Assembly: GCF_016616885.1 (NCBI RefSeq)
Contig: NZ_CP067102.1
Location: 5,856,501 to 5,920,500 of the forward strand
Direction: 5' to 3'
DNA: 64,000 bases
Origin: Bradyrhizobium diazoefficiens
GTDB taxonomy: Bacteria > Pseudomonadota > Alphaproteobacteria > Rhizobiales > Xanthobacteraceae
Shown: in pieces, positions 26,206-35,931 of the stretch
Layout of the letters: each line of letters opens with the position of its first letter
Position numbering within the stretch: position 1 is the stretch's first letter
Made by a program: the position numbers and the translations under genes
Notes under the pieces: generated by a model
Seen by the model: the letters and a program-made list of their open reading frames with translations, nothing else
Told to the model about the DNA's origin: nothing
Databases searched by the model: none

Positions 26206-27079
26206 GGGCAGTCCCCGGATTCGAGATGGGCTTGCGGCCGATCGCGCGACGGCCGACTTCGCCGATCATGCCGGCGAGGCTGAAGGTGAGCAGTTCAAAC
26301 TTGTTCAGATGCACGCGCTCGCGCAGGGGATCGCGCGCCTTCAACAGACGCACGATGCGGTCGGCATAGGCCTGGATCACCGAGACATCGACGCCGAGGC
26401 GGAAATCCCTGATCTCCGCGCTCAGCGACCTGCCCTCGTTGAGCAGCGCTTCGTTGCGCACGGCGAGCCCCTGGAGGCAGGCCAGCATCGCCGGCGGCGA
26501 CTGCGCAAGCCCAAGCTGCTCGACCGAGGCGCCGCTTGCGGCCAGCGCATCGCGCGGCAGATAGACACGGTTGAGCTCGCGGAAATCCTTGCCGCAATCC
26601 TGAAGATGGTTGTTGATCTGGAGGCCCGCGCAGAGCGCATCCGACGCAGCCCAGGTCGAGGTGCTCTCACCATGGACGTCGAGCATGAAGCGGCCGACCG
26701 GCATCGCCGAATAGCGGCAATAATGGATGACCTCGTCCCAGTTCTCGTAGCGCAGCTTCGTCACGTCCATGCGGAACGCGATGAGCACGTCCAGCGCGTG
26801 GCGCGGCGCCATGCCCCGCTCGGTCAGCGCGCGCCGCAGCGCGACGGCTTCGGCCTGGGTGTCGCCCTTGCCGAGCAGCTCCGCCTCGAGCAGGTCGAGA
26901 TAGCGAAGCTTGTCGTCCGCCGGCAGGGTCGGGTGATCGGCGATGTCGTCGGCGGTGCGGACGAAATTGTAGTACGCCAGGATAAGAGCGCGATGACGCG
27001 GATGAATGATCCAGGACGCGACGGGAAAATTCTCGTCGCGGTCACCCTTGCCGGATCGCAATTCGCTCGCAGAGGTCAT
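26195..27079 (-). CDS. hpnC: Hydroxysqualene synthase HpnC
   Basis: HpnC converts presqualene diphosphate to hydroxysqualene. The 294-residue protein is a squalene/phytoene-synthase homologue with the first Asp-rich motif RTADDIADHP near residue 43 and the second region QDCGKDFRELNRVYLPRD near 160-177, where the usual second DxxxD is changed, a known difference from HpnD. It is the first gene of the hpnC-D-E-shc-hpnG operon. The 190 bp upstream contain a GC-rich inverted repeat around 27150-27180 but no clear consensus promoter. Confidence 0.93.
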   Translation of the reverse strand: MTSASELRSGKGDRDENFPVASWIIHPRHRALILAYYNFVRTADDIADHPTLPADDKLRYLDLLEAELLGKGDTQAEAVALRRALTERGMAPRHALDVLIAFRMDVTKLRYENWDEVIHYCRYSAMPVGRFMLDVHGESTSTWAASDALCAGLQINNHLQDCGKDFRELNRVYLPRDALAASGASVEQLGLAQSPPAMLACLQGLAVRNEALLNEGRSLSAEIRDFRLGVDVSVIQAYADRIVRLLKARDPLRERVHLNKFELLTFSLAGMIGEVGRRAIGRKPISNPGTAHDA

Positions 27080-27226
27080 CGAGGGCTGATCAACAATCGT
27101 TTGGACAGGAAGGGCTTTTGCGCTCGCGCGGGCCTAATGCCGGCGCCGCCGCGGCCCCCATATAGGGGAATACGGCCGCAAAACCAATCCTGTCTCTCGA
27201 TGGCAGCCCTGCGGATCCGGCCTGAA

Positions 27227-27250
27227 AAAGGCGGCCCCACGGCCGCCTTT
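27227..27250 (-). terminator. Intrinsic terminator after the small Cys-rich gene
   Basis: AAAGGCGGCC (27227-27236) pairs perfectly with GGCCGCCTTT (27241-27250) around a 4-base loop. On the minus strand the hairpin ends in TTTTTC. Confidence 0.85.
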
Positions 27251-27268
27251 GTGGGCCAGTGGCCGAGC

Positions 27269-27502
27269 TTACTGGTTGTGGTTCTTCAGGACCTGGTCGC
27301 AGGCCTGCGAGATCTTGGCCCGGTTCTCCTTGAGGCAGGCCAGGACGGTGAAATCGCCCTGGTCGATGACCGGACGGCAGAACTTCTGCACATCACGCGT
27401 GCAGGCCTTCTGCTCGGCATCCGTGCCACGCCCCTGCTGGGCGAACGCACCCGTGGACAGGGTTGCCGACACCACGGTGAGAGCGACGAGAAGCTTACGC
27501 AT
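27269..27502 (-). CDS. Small secreted Cys-rich protein
   Basis: The 77-residue protein has a signal peptide (MRKLLVALTVVSATLSTGAFA, cleavage near residue 21). The mature 55 residues contain four cysteines spaced as in the bacterial cysteine-rich repeat family (ACTRDVQKFC ... ACLKENRAKISQAC), which probably form two disulfides in the periplasm. It is a monocistronic gene with its own terminator. It lies just upstream of the hpnC operon on the same strand, but the terminator separates them. Function unknown. Confidence 0.8.
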   Translation of the reverse strand: MRKLLVALTVVSATLSTGAFAQQGRGTDAEQKACTRDVQKFCRPVIDQGDFTVLACLKENRAKISQACDQVLKNHNQ

Positions 27503-27977
27503 TGTATTCCTTCATTCTGACGGCAGAATCGCACCAATCCCGGGCAGCACAGAGCGGACGACGGGAACGGATTGTCCTGATGGCAAGTTGCCGCGGAAAG
27601 AGCGGCTCCGGAGAAGGCACAAGCGCTGGCAAATGCGGCCAAATTGGCGCCACGCCTACCAAATCAGGTCTTCCCTCGGTCTTCATTGGCAGATGTAAGG
27701 GGTTGATACTACGTCATAATTCGGGAACGCGGCGTTTTACTGCATACCTGTTGCAGAGCTGCATCTGTCCGACTGACCATCTCGGCCAGAAATACATGGA
27801 AACAGAGAAAATGCGGGGTCAGACGGTGGCAAGACTGCTTGGCGAGCCTGACATTGGGGGTGGTTAGGCTTTGAACCCGACGCAGGCTCTTGAACCTGCG
27901 ACGGGCTCGCAACACTAAACCTTCGATGCGGCGAGACGACCTTTCATGAACGGGCGTCGTTCCAAAACGGGATATTG
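27503..27977. other. Divergent intergenic region, no gene seen
   Basis: The 475 bp separate two divergent genes for small secreted proteins and should contain both promoters. A 121-codon plus-strand frame exists here, but its composition and lack of any domain or ribosome site make it unlikely to be a gene. Confidence 0.5.
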
Positions 27978-28478
27978 ATGATGAAATTCTTTCGGCGATC
28001 TGAACTGACGATCAAGGCGGCCGGCATTGGTGCGGCGCTGCTCTTCTCAGTTGCGGCAGGCCATGCTCAGTCGTCCGGGCCGTTCGCCGGCTTCGACGGC
28101 GCGTGGACCGGCACCGGCACCGTGTCGCTCTCCGACGGCTCGACCGAGCGCATCCGCTGCAAGGCCGACTACAAGGTCGCTGGCACCGGTCTCAGCCTCA
28201 AGCAGGCGCTGCACTGCGCGTCGGACAGCTACAAGTTCGACCTCACCAGCGACGTGACCAGCCAGGGCGAGCGCATCTCCGGCAATTGGAGCGAGTCCAA
28301 CCGCAACATCTTCGGCAACCTTCAGGGCACCGCCGGCGGCGGCCAGATCGAGGTATTCGTCGAGGCCAACGGCTTCGCCGCCAATCTGTCTCTGCGCACC
28401 AACGGCTCCAAGCAGACCGTGCAGATCTCATCCAAGGGCGAGATCCGCGGCGTCAACATCACGATGACGAAGGGCTGA
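27978..28478 (+). CDS. Conserved-looking periplasmic protein of unknown function
   Basis: The 166-residue protein has a signal peptide (hydrophobic stretch AAGIGAALLFSVAAGHAQ, cleavage near residue 30) and a mature domain of predicted beta strands: FDGAWTGTGTVSLSDGSTERIRCKA and many alternating polar/hydrophobic stretches. The pattern resembles small periplasmic beta-barrel or lipocalin-like proteins common in Rhizobiales. Two adjacent ATG codons (27978 and 27981) can serve as start. It ends at a hairpin terminator. No function can be assigned. Confidence 0.82.
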   Translation: MMKFFRRSELTIKAAGIGAALLFSVAAGHAQSSGPFAGFDGAWTGTGTVSLSDGSTERIRCKADYKVAGTGLSLKQALHCASDSYKFDLTSDVTSQGERISGNWSESNRNIFGNLQGTAGGGQIEVFVEANGFAANLSLRTNGSKQTVQISSKGEIRGVNITMTKG

Positions 28479-28505
28479 AAGCCCTTCCCTCTTCCAAGGA
28501 AATGC

Positions 28506-28535
28506 GCCCCCGGTTTTCGCGAGCCCGGGGCTTTT
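28506..28535 (+). terminator. Intrinsic terminator
   Basis: GCCCCCGG (28506-28513) pairs with CCCGGGGC (28524-28531) with one mismatch, followed by TTTTG, 28 bp after the stop of the periplasmic protein gene. Confidence 0.6.
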
Positions 28536-28586
28536 GCTGACATGGACGGCAGATCAGGGTCCGCCTCGACATATCCGCCGACGCGA

Positions 28587-29379
28587 TCAGTCTCTCCGCG
28601 CGACGCATTCACATCGAGACCTGAAGTACACGGCGTCCGGATCGCCTCCCCAGGCCTCCCATCCGGCGAGTGCCGCCTGGATCTCGTCATTGGTGGCAAG
28701 CGCTTTGCGCACAAGCTGCGGCCCGAGGCCAAGCAGGCTTCGTCGGGCATCCGCGACCGCCTCGGCGCGGCTCACCGCATCGGCGCTATGGTTGACGTAG
28801 CTTGCGCCGGCCCAGACCGGCATGAAGCCGTGAGCGCGAACAATGGCGCTCTGCCGGAGACCAAAGCAAAGCGCCTCCGGATCGTCGTGCTCGTACCAGC
28901 GCTGCCAGAGTCCGAACGCGAGGCGCACTCCATCAAGCTCAGGATAGAGAATGTTGCCGCCGACATCGGCATCGCGCATGCCCAGCAGGCCACCCGGCTT
29001 CAGTACACGTCGTGCCTCCCGCCAGCGTTTTCGTCAGCTTCGCCTGGCTCTGATGATAGAGCACCGCGTGAAAGAACACCGCGTCGAGCGCACCGTCCTC
29101 GAACGGCAGCGCGGTCATGTCGGCTTCGACAAAGAACAGATTGGTCGAGCCCGAACGCGTAGCAAGCTGCTTGGCCATCGCGATAGCATGCGGCTCAATA
29201 TCGACGCCGATCGCAGTACCCACAACCCCTGCAAGCGCGGCGGTAATGGTCCCCGGACCGCAGCCGACGTCGAGCAAGGTCATGCCCGGCGCCAGGAATG
29301 GGACGAAGAAGGCGGCCGCATCGCCGCCCCGCTTCTGCTGAAACGCCGTGATCGAGAAATCGTGCCGCACGTCGCGCAT
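28587..29379 (-). pseudogene. Class I SAM-dependent methyltransferase with a frameshift
   Basis: Two overlapping frames together make one methyltransferase of about 263 residues. The first (28939-29379) carries motif I, LLDVGCGPGTITAALA, and the AVLYHQSQAKLTKTLA region. The second (28587-28979) carries the rest, from MRDADVGG to VARRD. The join is around 29016-29022: dropping one G from the run of three just after the GCTGGC codons restores the expected EARRVLKPGGLLGMRDADVG. This is either a true inactivating +1 insertion or a sequencing error. The family resembles UbiE-type enzymes; the substrate is unknown. It is 57 bp downstream of the RND gene on the same strand. Confidence 0.8.
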
Positions 29380-29436
29380 AAAGCCTCCGAACCGCTGCCA
29401 GCTTGCTGCGATTCGATGGCCGCGTGATGACCCCGC

Positions 29437-31803
29437 TCAGATCGCCGGCTTATCGGGGCCCTGAAGCTTGGCGTGCAGGTTGATCAGCCACATCGCCGTC
29501 GGCCGCAGGATGAAGAGATCGGCGACCAGCGCCGCCACCATCGAGAAGGCGCTGAGCCAGCCGAACAGCCGCAGCGACGGCAGGTCCGAGAACACGGTGA
29601 CGACGAGGCCACAGGCCAGAACCACCGTGGTCAGGATCAGCGCCGGGCCGACCAGCACGGTCGCGCGTTCCACCGCAAGCGCCGAGCCGACGCCTGGCCT
29701 GCTCTCCAGCCGCAGACGATTGAGGAAGTGGATGGTGGCGCTCAAGCCCAGGCCGAACGAGACGGTGAGCGCCACGACGCTGGCGAATTGCAGCCCCTCG
29801 CCCATCGCCCACAGCACCGTTCCCGACATCACCACCGGGAAGATGCCCGGCAGGATGCAGGCAAACATCACCACCCAGGAGCGGAAGGCGAGGCCGATGA
29901 AGATCGCGACCAGCGCGAATTCGACGGTAAGGCCGCGGTTCAGCTTCTCGATCATGCCGGCCGAGTTGCGCGCAGCGATGGCGGCGAGACCGGTGACGGC
30001 AACCTCGTAGCCGGGGTGCTTCTTGCGGACGGCGTCGAGCTCGGAGTCGAGCTTGTCGACGATCGGCAAGAGCTGGCTGGAGTCCTTGTCCGGCACGCGA
30101 CCGGCCACGACCACCGCATCCTGCTCGGCGTCGATGAACCGTCGCACCAGATGCTCGGGGATGACGTTGACATATTCCTCCAGAGTCGCAACGTCGTCGC
30201 TGCCGGCCTTTTCGGCCAGCCAGCGGCGCAGCGTCTCCAGCGACCAGACATTGCCGACGCCGGCCGCCTTCTCCACGGTCGCATGCACGTCCGCGATGGT
30301 TTGCAGCGTCTCCGGCGAGTAGAGCGTTTCACCCTTGGGGAACTGGATCAGCACGTTGACCGGATTGGCGCCGGTCAGCTTGGCGTCGAGCCGATTGCTG
30401 GCGGCCACCGCCTGGCGCTTGTCCGGTACCTGGTCGGCGAGCCGGTAGCGCGGCTCCAGATGGGCGTAGATGACGCCAAGGCCACCGACGAACAGCACCG
30501 CAATCAAGCTGAACAGGCCGGGCCGGCCGACCATGCGCACCGCGATCCAGTAGCAGAAATTGCGCAACGCCTGCACGCCGGCGTCCGCGCTCTGGAATTT
30601 GACGGCAAAGATCTTTTCGTTGCGCACGAACAGCACGCCGAACACCGGCACCAGCGAAAGCACCGTGATCAGCGCAATGATGGTCGCGGCGAGGCCCGCC
30701 TCGCCGAATTTGCGGATCAGGTCGGAGTCGGAGAACTGGAGCGCGATGAAGGAAATGCCGGCGGTGCCGTGCGTTAGCACGCAGGCCGGGCCCACCACCA
30801 GCACCGCATTCTTGAACGCGGTGAACTTGTCCTGGCCCGCGATCAGCCGGTCGCGTGCGGCGAAGGTGAGCTGCATCGAGTCCGAGAACGAGATCACCAT
30901 GATGAGCGGCGTCATCACGTTCAGGAACATGTTGAGATTGAAATTGGCCCAGCCGAGCGCGCCGAGTGCGATCAGGATCGCGATCATCGGCGGGAACGCG
31001 GCCACCACCATGAACGAGATCTTGCGGAAGAAGATGATGGCGATGACGCAGCCGGCGAGAATGCCGAGGATGTTGTAGGTGAGGCCGTCGCGCTCGACCG
31101 CGTTGCGGATCTCGAGCTGCATCACCGGCACGCCGGAGAGCTGAACGCTGAGCCCGGTGTCGCCGAGATCCTCCTTCATCAGCGCGCGGATGTCGCCGAC
31201 GGTCTTGGTGAGCTTGCTCGAGGCGACCACCTGCGGATCGAGCGAGAGCACGATCAGCGCGAGCGTGCCGTCCTCGGACAAGAGCTTGCCGCGGATGATC
31301 TCGTTGTTTTTGACGGTCTCGATGAACTGGTCATAGGCCGCGCCTTCGGGCAGCTCGGCCGGGAACAATGCGGCCGGCAGCTTGCCCGGCGCCGGCGCCT
31401 GGCGCGCCGAGAACAGCGAGACCAGGCCGCGCGTGCCCTCGACCAGCTGCATGTCGGTGATGAAATCGCGCAGCTTCTCGAGGTTGTTCCGCGCCAGCAG
31501 GGTCTTGCCCTCGACCACGACGAGGACGTCGAATTCCTCGGCCGGGAACTTCTTCGTCACCTCTTCGTACTGCTTGAACTCGCGCGTGTTGGAGCGGAAC
31601 AGCTGCGACAGCGAATCGTCGATCTTGATCCGATAAATGCCGAACACAGCACCGACGATCAGAACGAGCAGGATGATGCAGGAGACGATCGGCGCCCGGA
31701 CCGCAATCAGCCCGAGACGCTCCAGCCCGAAGGCGATGGAGGTTGCAGGCCCCTGCTCGACCTTGTCGACATGAACCTCATTCTCGCGGTGCTTTTCGAG
31801 CAT
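29437..31803 (-). CDS. RND/MMPL-family transporter (HpnN relative)
   Basis: The 788-residue inner-membrane protein has two repeats of the MMPL pattern: an N-terminal helix (about residues 37-58), a periplasmic loop, a helix bundle about 245-400, a second N-terminal-type helix near 435, another loop and a last bundle after about 640. The family exports lipids or other hydrophobic compounds. It is shorter than, and clearly different from, HpnN at 9184-11772. Its position between the hopanoid operon and the hpnP cluster suggests a lipid substrate, but this is inference. Confidence 0.88.
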   Translation of the reverse strand: MLEKHRENEVHVDKVEQGPATSIAFGLERLGLIAVRAPIVSCIILLVLIVGAVFGIYRIKIDDSLSQLFRSNTREFKQYEEVTKKFPAEEFDVLVVVEGKTLLARNNLEKLRDFITDMQLVEGTRGLVSLFSARQAPAPGKLPAALFPAELPEGAAYDQFIETVKNNEIIRGKLLSEDGTLALIVLSLDPQVVASSKLTKTVGDIRALMKEDLGDTGLSVQLSGVPVMQLEIRNAVERDGLTYNILGILAGCVIAIIFFRKISFMVVAAFPPMIAILIALGALGWANFNLNMFLNVMTPLIMVISFSDSMQLTFAARDRLIAGQDKFTAFKNAVLVVGPACVLTHGTAGISFIALQFSDSDLIRKFGEAGLAATIIALITVLSLVPVFGVLFVRNEKIFAVKFQSADAGVQALRNFCYWIAVRMVGRPGLFSLIAVLFVGGLGVIYAHLEPRYRLADQVPDKRQAVAASNRLDAKLTGANPVNVLIQFPKGETLYSPETLQTIADVHATVEKAAGVGNVWSLETLRRWLAEKAGSDDVATLEEYVNVIPEHLVRRFIDAEQDAVVVAGRVPDKDSSQLLPIVDKLDSELDAVRKKHPGYEVAVTGLAAIAARNSAGMIEKLNRGLTVEFALVAIFIGLAFRSWVVMFACILPGIFPVVMSGTVLWAMGEGLQFASVVALTVSFGLGLSATIHFLNRLRLESRPGVGSALAVERATVLVGPALILTTVVLACGLVVTVFSDLPSLRLFGWLSAFSMVAALVADLFILRPTAMWLINLHAKLQGPDKPAI

Positions 31804-32008
31804 GCCTTGTCCAGTTCCTAAATCGGCTCGGTCTGTGAGCTTATTGCGCCCCGCGAACGGCTTGAAAACGCCATGCCAATGGGAGGCTTGCCCTTTGAAA
31901 ATGCGCGGAAAATCGCCGGCAGCGGTTTAGCAGGTCAATCACCCTTCTCGCAAGCACGCCAAGGGTCTCCAAATCGATCAAGATGCGGCGATTTTGCCGG
32001 AATGCCCG

Positions 32009-32794
32009 TCATTCGGGCAAAGCCGTGCCAATTCGACGCGGCGCACGGTCGGCGCTCTCGTCCTTGAGTGCCACGCCCGTGACCTCCCGCGCCAGTCCCT
32101 CGCGGACCAGCCAGGCTATCTTGAGGGCTGCCTCACGATAGCTCAACCCAGCCTTGTGGATGTTTGACACGCAGTTGCGCTCGGCATCGGTCAGTCCGGG
32201 CTTCGGCGCGAAGGTCAGATAAGCCCCGAGGCTGTCGGGTGCGGACAGGCCTGGCCGCTCGCCGATCATCATCAAAACCATGCGGGCGCCGAGAATGGCC
32301 CCGATCTCGTCGCCGAGCGCAACCCGCGCGCCTGAGGCGACGACGACATGGCCGATCGCGACAGCGGCGTCCTCGCCGAGCAGCGGCAGCAGGCTTTGCA
32401 GCAGCGCGACCGTATGAGCATGAACCGCGGCGGCCGACAACCCGTCGCCGATGACGATCGCAAGCTGGCACGGCGCGCTGGCACCGTCCGCCAGCGCCGC
32501 GGCAGAGCCGGCATCGAGCTGGCGTCCGAGATCCGGCCGGCGCAGATAATCCCTGCGATCGGCGGCCCGGCTCGTGACCTCGGTGGCACCGAGGCCGAGC
32601 GCCCTCACCCCGGCAACCAGACCCGGCGCATCGAAGGCGGCGTGCACGGCATCGCGGGCGCGGGCGTGGGCCAGCGTGAAATCGAGCAGCGGCTTTGTCG
32701 GCAGGCTGGCGCCGCTGCGCCCGAGCGCGACGCGCGCAGGCGTGAACGACTTCAGGTCGACGGTCTGGCGCGCCGGAACGGGCTTGTCGCTCAT
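32009..32794 (-). CDS. eutC: Ethanolamine ammonia-lyase small subunit
   Basis: EutC is the light chain of the adenosylcobalamin-dependent enzyme that splits ethanolamine into acetaldehyde and ammonia. The 261-residue protein shows family stretches [49 protein letters not shown] and [13 protein letters not shown]. The ATG at 32794 overlaps the hpnP stop (ATGA). The heavy chain gene eutB lies two genes upstream on the same strand, with hpnP in between, so the two subunits of one enzyme are encoded on either side of a hopanoid methylase. Confidence 0.93.
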   Translation of the reverse strand: MSDKPVPARQTVDLKSFTPARVALGRSGASLPTKPLLDFTLAHARARDAVHAAFDAPGLVAGVRALGLGATEVTSRAADRRDYLRRPDLGRQLDAGSAAALADGASAPCQLAIVIGDGLSAAAVHAHTVALLQSLLPLLGEDAAVAIGHVVVASGARVALGDEIGAILGARMVLMMIGERPGLSAPDSLGAYLTFAPKPGLTDAERNCVSNIHKAGLSYREAALKIAWLVREGLAREVTGVALKDESADRAPRRIGTALPE

Positions 32795-34377
32795 TCGGCG
32801 GGAACGGCCGCTTCGCGCAGCCGGATCGAATAGTTCGACGCGTTCTGCTTGCCGCTCGATGCCGCACGCGCAAAGGTGATGAGATGATGCGCGATCATGG
32901 TGCAGCCGATCAGGCCCTCGATATCGCCGCGTCTGATGCGCCCTAGCGCGAACTTCCAGAATACGCGCCTGTAGTCGCCGAGCACGCCGACCTTCCAGAA
33001 GATGTTGCGCAGCATGATGAGGCCGCGCCGGATGTTCGGCCAGGTCTTCATCTCGTCCGGCGTCGGCACCTTGAGGCGATGCACATAAACGTGGTCGCAT
33101 TGATACTGGAAGCGCCCATAGACATTCTCGGGCTCGTAGGCCACGGCCATCGCGTGCTTCCAGGATGCAACGACCTCGTCATAAGGCAGCAGGAAGTTGA
33201 CGTTGGAATCACGCCCGTCGTCGTCGACCAGGCGTCCCTCGCGCTCGAGACGGTCCCATAGCGGCGTCTTCGGCAGCGCCTGAAGCAGGTTGATGGTGAG
33301 AAGCGGGATCTGGGATTCCTCGATGAAGGCCAGCAACGCATCGGATGTATTCGGCTTGTCGGTGTCGAGTCCCATGATGATGCCGGAGACGACCTCCATG
33401 CCGTAGGAGTTGATGGTGCGCACGCCCTCGAGGATCGGCACCATCATGTTGTGGTCCTTGTGCATCGCGTGCAGCGCGTCGGGATCAGGGGTCTCGATGC
33501 CGCAGAAGATGGTGAGGAACATGGCCTCACGCATCTTCTCGAGGATTTCCGGGCGCTTGGCGATGTTGAGCGTCGCCTCGCAGGCGAGCCGCATCACGTA
33601 GCCGGTCTTCTTCTGCCACGCGATCAGATGCGGCAGCAGGTCCATCGCCGCCTTGCGGTTGCCGATGAAATTGTCGTCGACGAAATAGACCGTGTCGGTC
33701 ATGCCGCATTCGCGCAGGCGATCGAGCTCGGCGATGATCTGCTCCGGCGTCTTGATGCGCGGGTTGCGGCCGTACAGGCCGGGGATGTCGCAGAACTCGC
33801 ACTGATAGGGGCAGCCGCTGGAATACTGGATGCTGCCGAGGAAATAGCGCTTCACGTCAGCGAGCTCATAGGCCGGGATCGGAAACTCCGTCATCGGCAC
33901 GCGGTCTTTGGCCGTCAGCACCACCTGGCTTTCGGGACGCGAGGTATCGCGCGAAAGAATCTCGATCAGCTGATTGGTGGCGTCGCCGAGCTCGCCGACA
34001 TGGAGGTAGTCGAACGACGGGTAATAGTCCGGGCACGCGCTGACCGAGGGGCCGCCGAGCGCGACCGGCAGGTCGAACTCATGGGCGCGCCGGCAGATGT
34101 CGTTCATCTGCTGGCGCTGGATGTGCATGCCGCTGACGAAGACGGCCTCCGCCCATTCGAACTCTTCTTTCGTCGCGCGGCGAAGGTTCTCGTCGACGAA
34201 TTTGACCTGCCACTCCTTCGGCAGATAGGCCGCGAGCAACAGCAGGCCCTGCGGCGGCATGAAGGCGCGGACGCCGTCGGTCAGCGGATAGGCGTACTCG
34301 AAGGTGCCGAAGGACGACGTGTAACGCGGGAAGACGCAGAGAATATGCCGGCTCGTTCCGTTGCTTTCAGCGCGCAT
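32791..34377 (-). CDS. hpnP: Hopanoid C-2 methylase HpnP (B12-binding radical SAM)
   Basis: HpnP adds a methyl group at C-2 of hopanoids. The 528-residue protein has an N-terminal cobalamin-binding domain (about residues 10-140), the radical SAM motif Cys189-x3-Cys193-x2-Cys196 (CPYQCEFC) and a C-terminal DUF4070-type region. The stretch [20 protein letters not shown] matches the known HpnP start region. The ATG at 34377 was chosen for the GGGGGAAG ribosome site; a GTG 18 bp upstream is less likely. It overlaps eutC by 4 bp and follows eutB by 171 bp. An EcfG-like promoter lies at 34433-34457; in R. palustris hpnP is known to be EcfG-controlled. HpnJ-type radical SAM proteins are less similar in character. 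Confidence 0.92.
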   Translation of the reverse strand: MRAESNGTSRHILCVFPRYTSSFGTFEYAYPLTDGVRAFMPPQGLLLLAAYLPKEWQVKFVDENLRRATKEEFEWAEAVFVSGMHIQRQQMNDICRRAHEFDLPVALGGPSVSACPDYYPSFDYLHVGELGDATNQLIEILSRDTSRPESQVVLTAKDRVPMTEFPIPAYELADVKRYFLGSIQYSSGCPYQCEFCDIPGLYGRNPRIKTPEQIIAELDRLRECGMTDTVYFVDDNFIGNRKAAMDLLPHLIAWQKKTGYVMRLACEATLNIAKRPEILEKMREAMFLTIFCGIETPDPDALHAMHKDHNMMVPILEGVRTINSYGMEVVSGIIMGLDTDKPNTSDALLAFIEESQIPLLTINLLQALPKTPLWDRLEREGRLVDDDGRDSNVNFLLPYDEVVASWKHAMAVAYEPENVYGRFQYQCDHVYVHRLKVPTPDEMKTWPNIRRGLIMLRNIFWKVGVLGDYRRVFWKFALGRIRRGDIEGLIGCTMIAHHLITFARAASSGKQNASNYSIRLREAAVPAE

Positions 34378-34432
34378 CGAACTTCCCCCAATCACGTTCT
34401 ACGAACGGTACTGACGAGGTCTCCAGAAACAT

Positions 34433-34457
34433 AACGTAACGCTGCTACCGGAATTCC
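34433..34457 (-). promoter_or_regulatory. EcfG-like promoter for hpnP (and eutC)
   Basis: On the minus strand GGAAT (34457-34453), a 16-base spacer and CGTT (34436-34433) match GGAAC-N16/17-CGTT with one change at the last -35 base. Transcription would start near 34425, about 48 bases before the hpnP ATG, inside the eutB-hpnP gap. Confidence 0.5.
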
Positions 34458-34548
34458 TCAATATTGTGGCACCGAACTAATTCATGAGACGCGCCAATGG
34501 TTTCCCCGGTTCATGCCGGTGAGGGGAAGATTTTTGCGACTTTTCTGG

Positions 34549-35931
34549 TCACGCGATCAGCCGGGAGGCGAAATCGGGCAACAGGCCTGGGTCGCCGGCA
34601 AGCCGGAAGTCGGCCCCCGCAAGTCCGGTCTGGACCAGCCAGTCGTCGAACTCGGGCGCACGGGCCGCACCGAAGACGTCGCGGACATAGAGCGCGTCGT
34701 GGAAGGAGGTGGACTGGTAGTTCAGCATGACGTCGTCGGCGCCCGGCACCCCCATGATGAAGGTGACGCCGGCGGCGGCGAGCAGCGTCAGGAGATTGTC
34801 CATGTCGTCCTGATCCGCCTCGGCATGGTTGGTGTAGCAGATATCGATGCCGAGCGGCAGGCCGAGCAGCTTGCCGCAGAAATGGTCCTCCAGCCCCGCC
34901 CGGATGATCTCCTTGCCGTCGTAGAGATATTCCGGACCGATGAAGCCGACCACGCTGTTGACCAGCAATGGCGCATAGGCACGGGCCACCGCATAGGCGC
35001 GCGCCTCGCAGGTCTGCTGGTCGACGCCGTGATGGGCGCCCGCCGACAGCGCCGAGCCCTGCCCGGTCTCGAAATACATCACGTTCTCGCCGACCGTGCC
35101 GCGCTTCTGCGACAGCCCGGCCGCCTGCGCTTCCTTCAGCAGCGCGAGGTCGATGCCAAAGCTGCGGTTGGCGGCTTCGGTGCCGGCGACCGACTGAAAG
35201 ACGAGGTCGACCGGCACGCCCTGCCCGATCAGCGCCAGCGTCGTGGTGACATGGGTCAGCACGCAACCTTGCGTCGGGATCTTCAGTCGCGCGATGATCT
35301 CGTCCAAGAACAGCAGCAATTGCGCGATCACGGCCGGATCGTCGCTCGCCGGATTGATGCCGATGCAGGCATCGCCAGCCCCCAACAGCAGGCCATCGAG
35401 GATCGAGGCGGTGATTCCCCTGGCATCGTCGAAGGGATGGTTGGGCTGCAGCCGCGTGCTCATCCGGCCCCTCAGGCCGATGGTGTTGCGGAAGGCGGTG
35501 ACGACCTCGCATTTCCGCGCCGCCAGGATCAGGTCCTGGTTGCGCATCAGCTTTGACACCGCGGCCGCCATCTCCGGCGTGATGCCGGGCGCGAGCTTGC
35601 GCAAGACCTCCGGCGTGGCGGCGTCCGACAGCAGCCAGTCGCGGAAAGCCCCTAACGTCAGCGAGGCCACGGGGGCAAACGCCTTGGCGTCATGGCTGTC
35701 GATGACGAGGCGGGTGACCTCGTCGGCCTCATAGGGGATGACGGCCTCGTTAAGGAATTGTCCGAGGGGGACATCCGCCAGCGCCATCCGCGCGGCGATC
35801 ATCTGCTCGGCGCTGGCCGCGGCAATGCCGGCGAGCCGGTCGCCGGAGCGCGGCGGCGTCGCCTTGGCGAGGAGGTCGCGCAGATCGGGGAAGGTGTAGG
35901 TCGTGGCGTCGATCGTGTGGCGGTAGATCAA
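34549..35931 (-). CDS. eutB: Ethanolamine ammonia-lyase large subunit
   Basis: EutB is the catalytic heavy chain of the adenosylcobalamin-dependent ethanolamine ammonia-lyase. The 460-residue protein shows the TIM-barrel family stretches RLQPNHPFDDARGITASILDG (a longer run is not quoted), GDACIGINPASDD, NVMYFETGQGSALSAGAHHG and YTNHAEADQDDMD. The start was set at the TTG at 35929-35931 because GGAGGGG precedes it and the family begins around IYRHTIDATTYTF; an ATG at 36033 would add 34 unrelated residues. It is the first gene of eutB-hpnP-eutC. No microcompartment or eut regulator genes are nearby, so use of ethanolamine as a nitrogen source is the likely role. Confidence 0.93.
   Translation of the reverse strand: MIYRHTIDATTYTFPDLRDLLAKATPPRSGDRLAGIAAASAEQMIAARMALADVPLGQFLNEAVIPYEADEVTRLVIDSHDAKAFAPVASLTLGAFRDWLLSDAATPEVLRKLAPGITPEMAAAVSKLMRNQDLILAARKCEVVTAFRNTIGLRGRMSTRLQPNHPFDDARGITASILDGLLLGAGDACIGINPASDDPAVIAQLLLFLDEIIARLKIPTQGCVLTHVTTTLALIGQGVPVDLVFQSVAGTEAANRSFGIDLALLKEAQAAGLSQKRGTVGENVMYFETGQGSALSAGAHHGVDQQTCEARAYAVARAYAPLLVNSVVGFIGPEYLYDGKEIIRAGLEDHFCGKLLGLPLGIDICYTNHAEADQDDMDNLLTLLAAAGVTFIMGVPGADDVMLNYQSTSFHDALYVRDVFGAARAPEFDDWLVQTGLAGADFRLAGDPGLLPDFASRLIA

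Noticed and set aside
27502..27867. A 121-codon plus-strand frame in the intergenic gap
   Set aside because: No ribosome site, domain or signal peptide, and it overlaps the likely promoter of the small Cys-rich gene.
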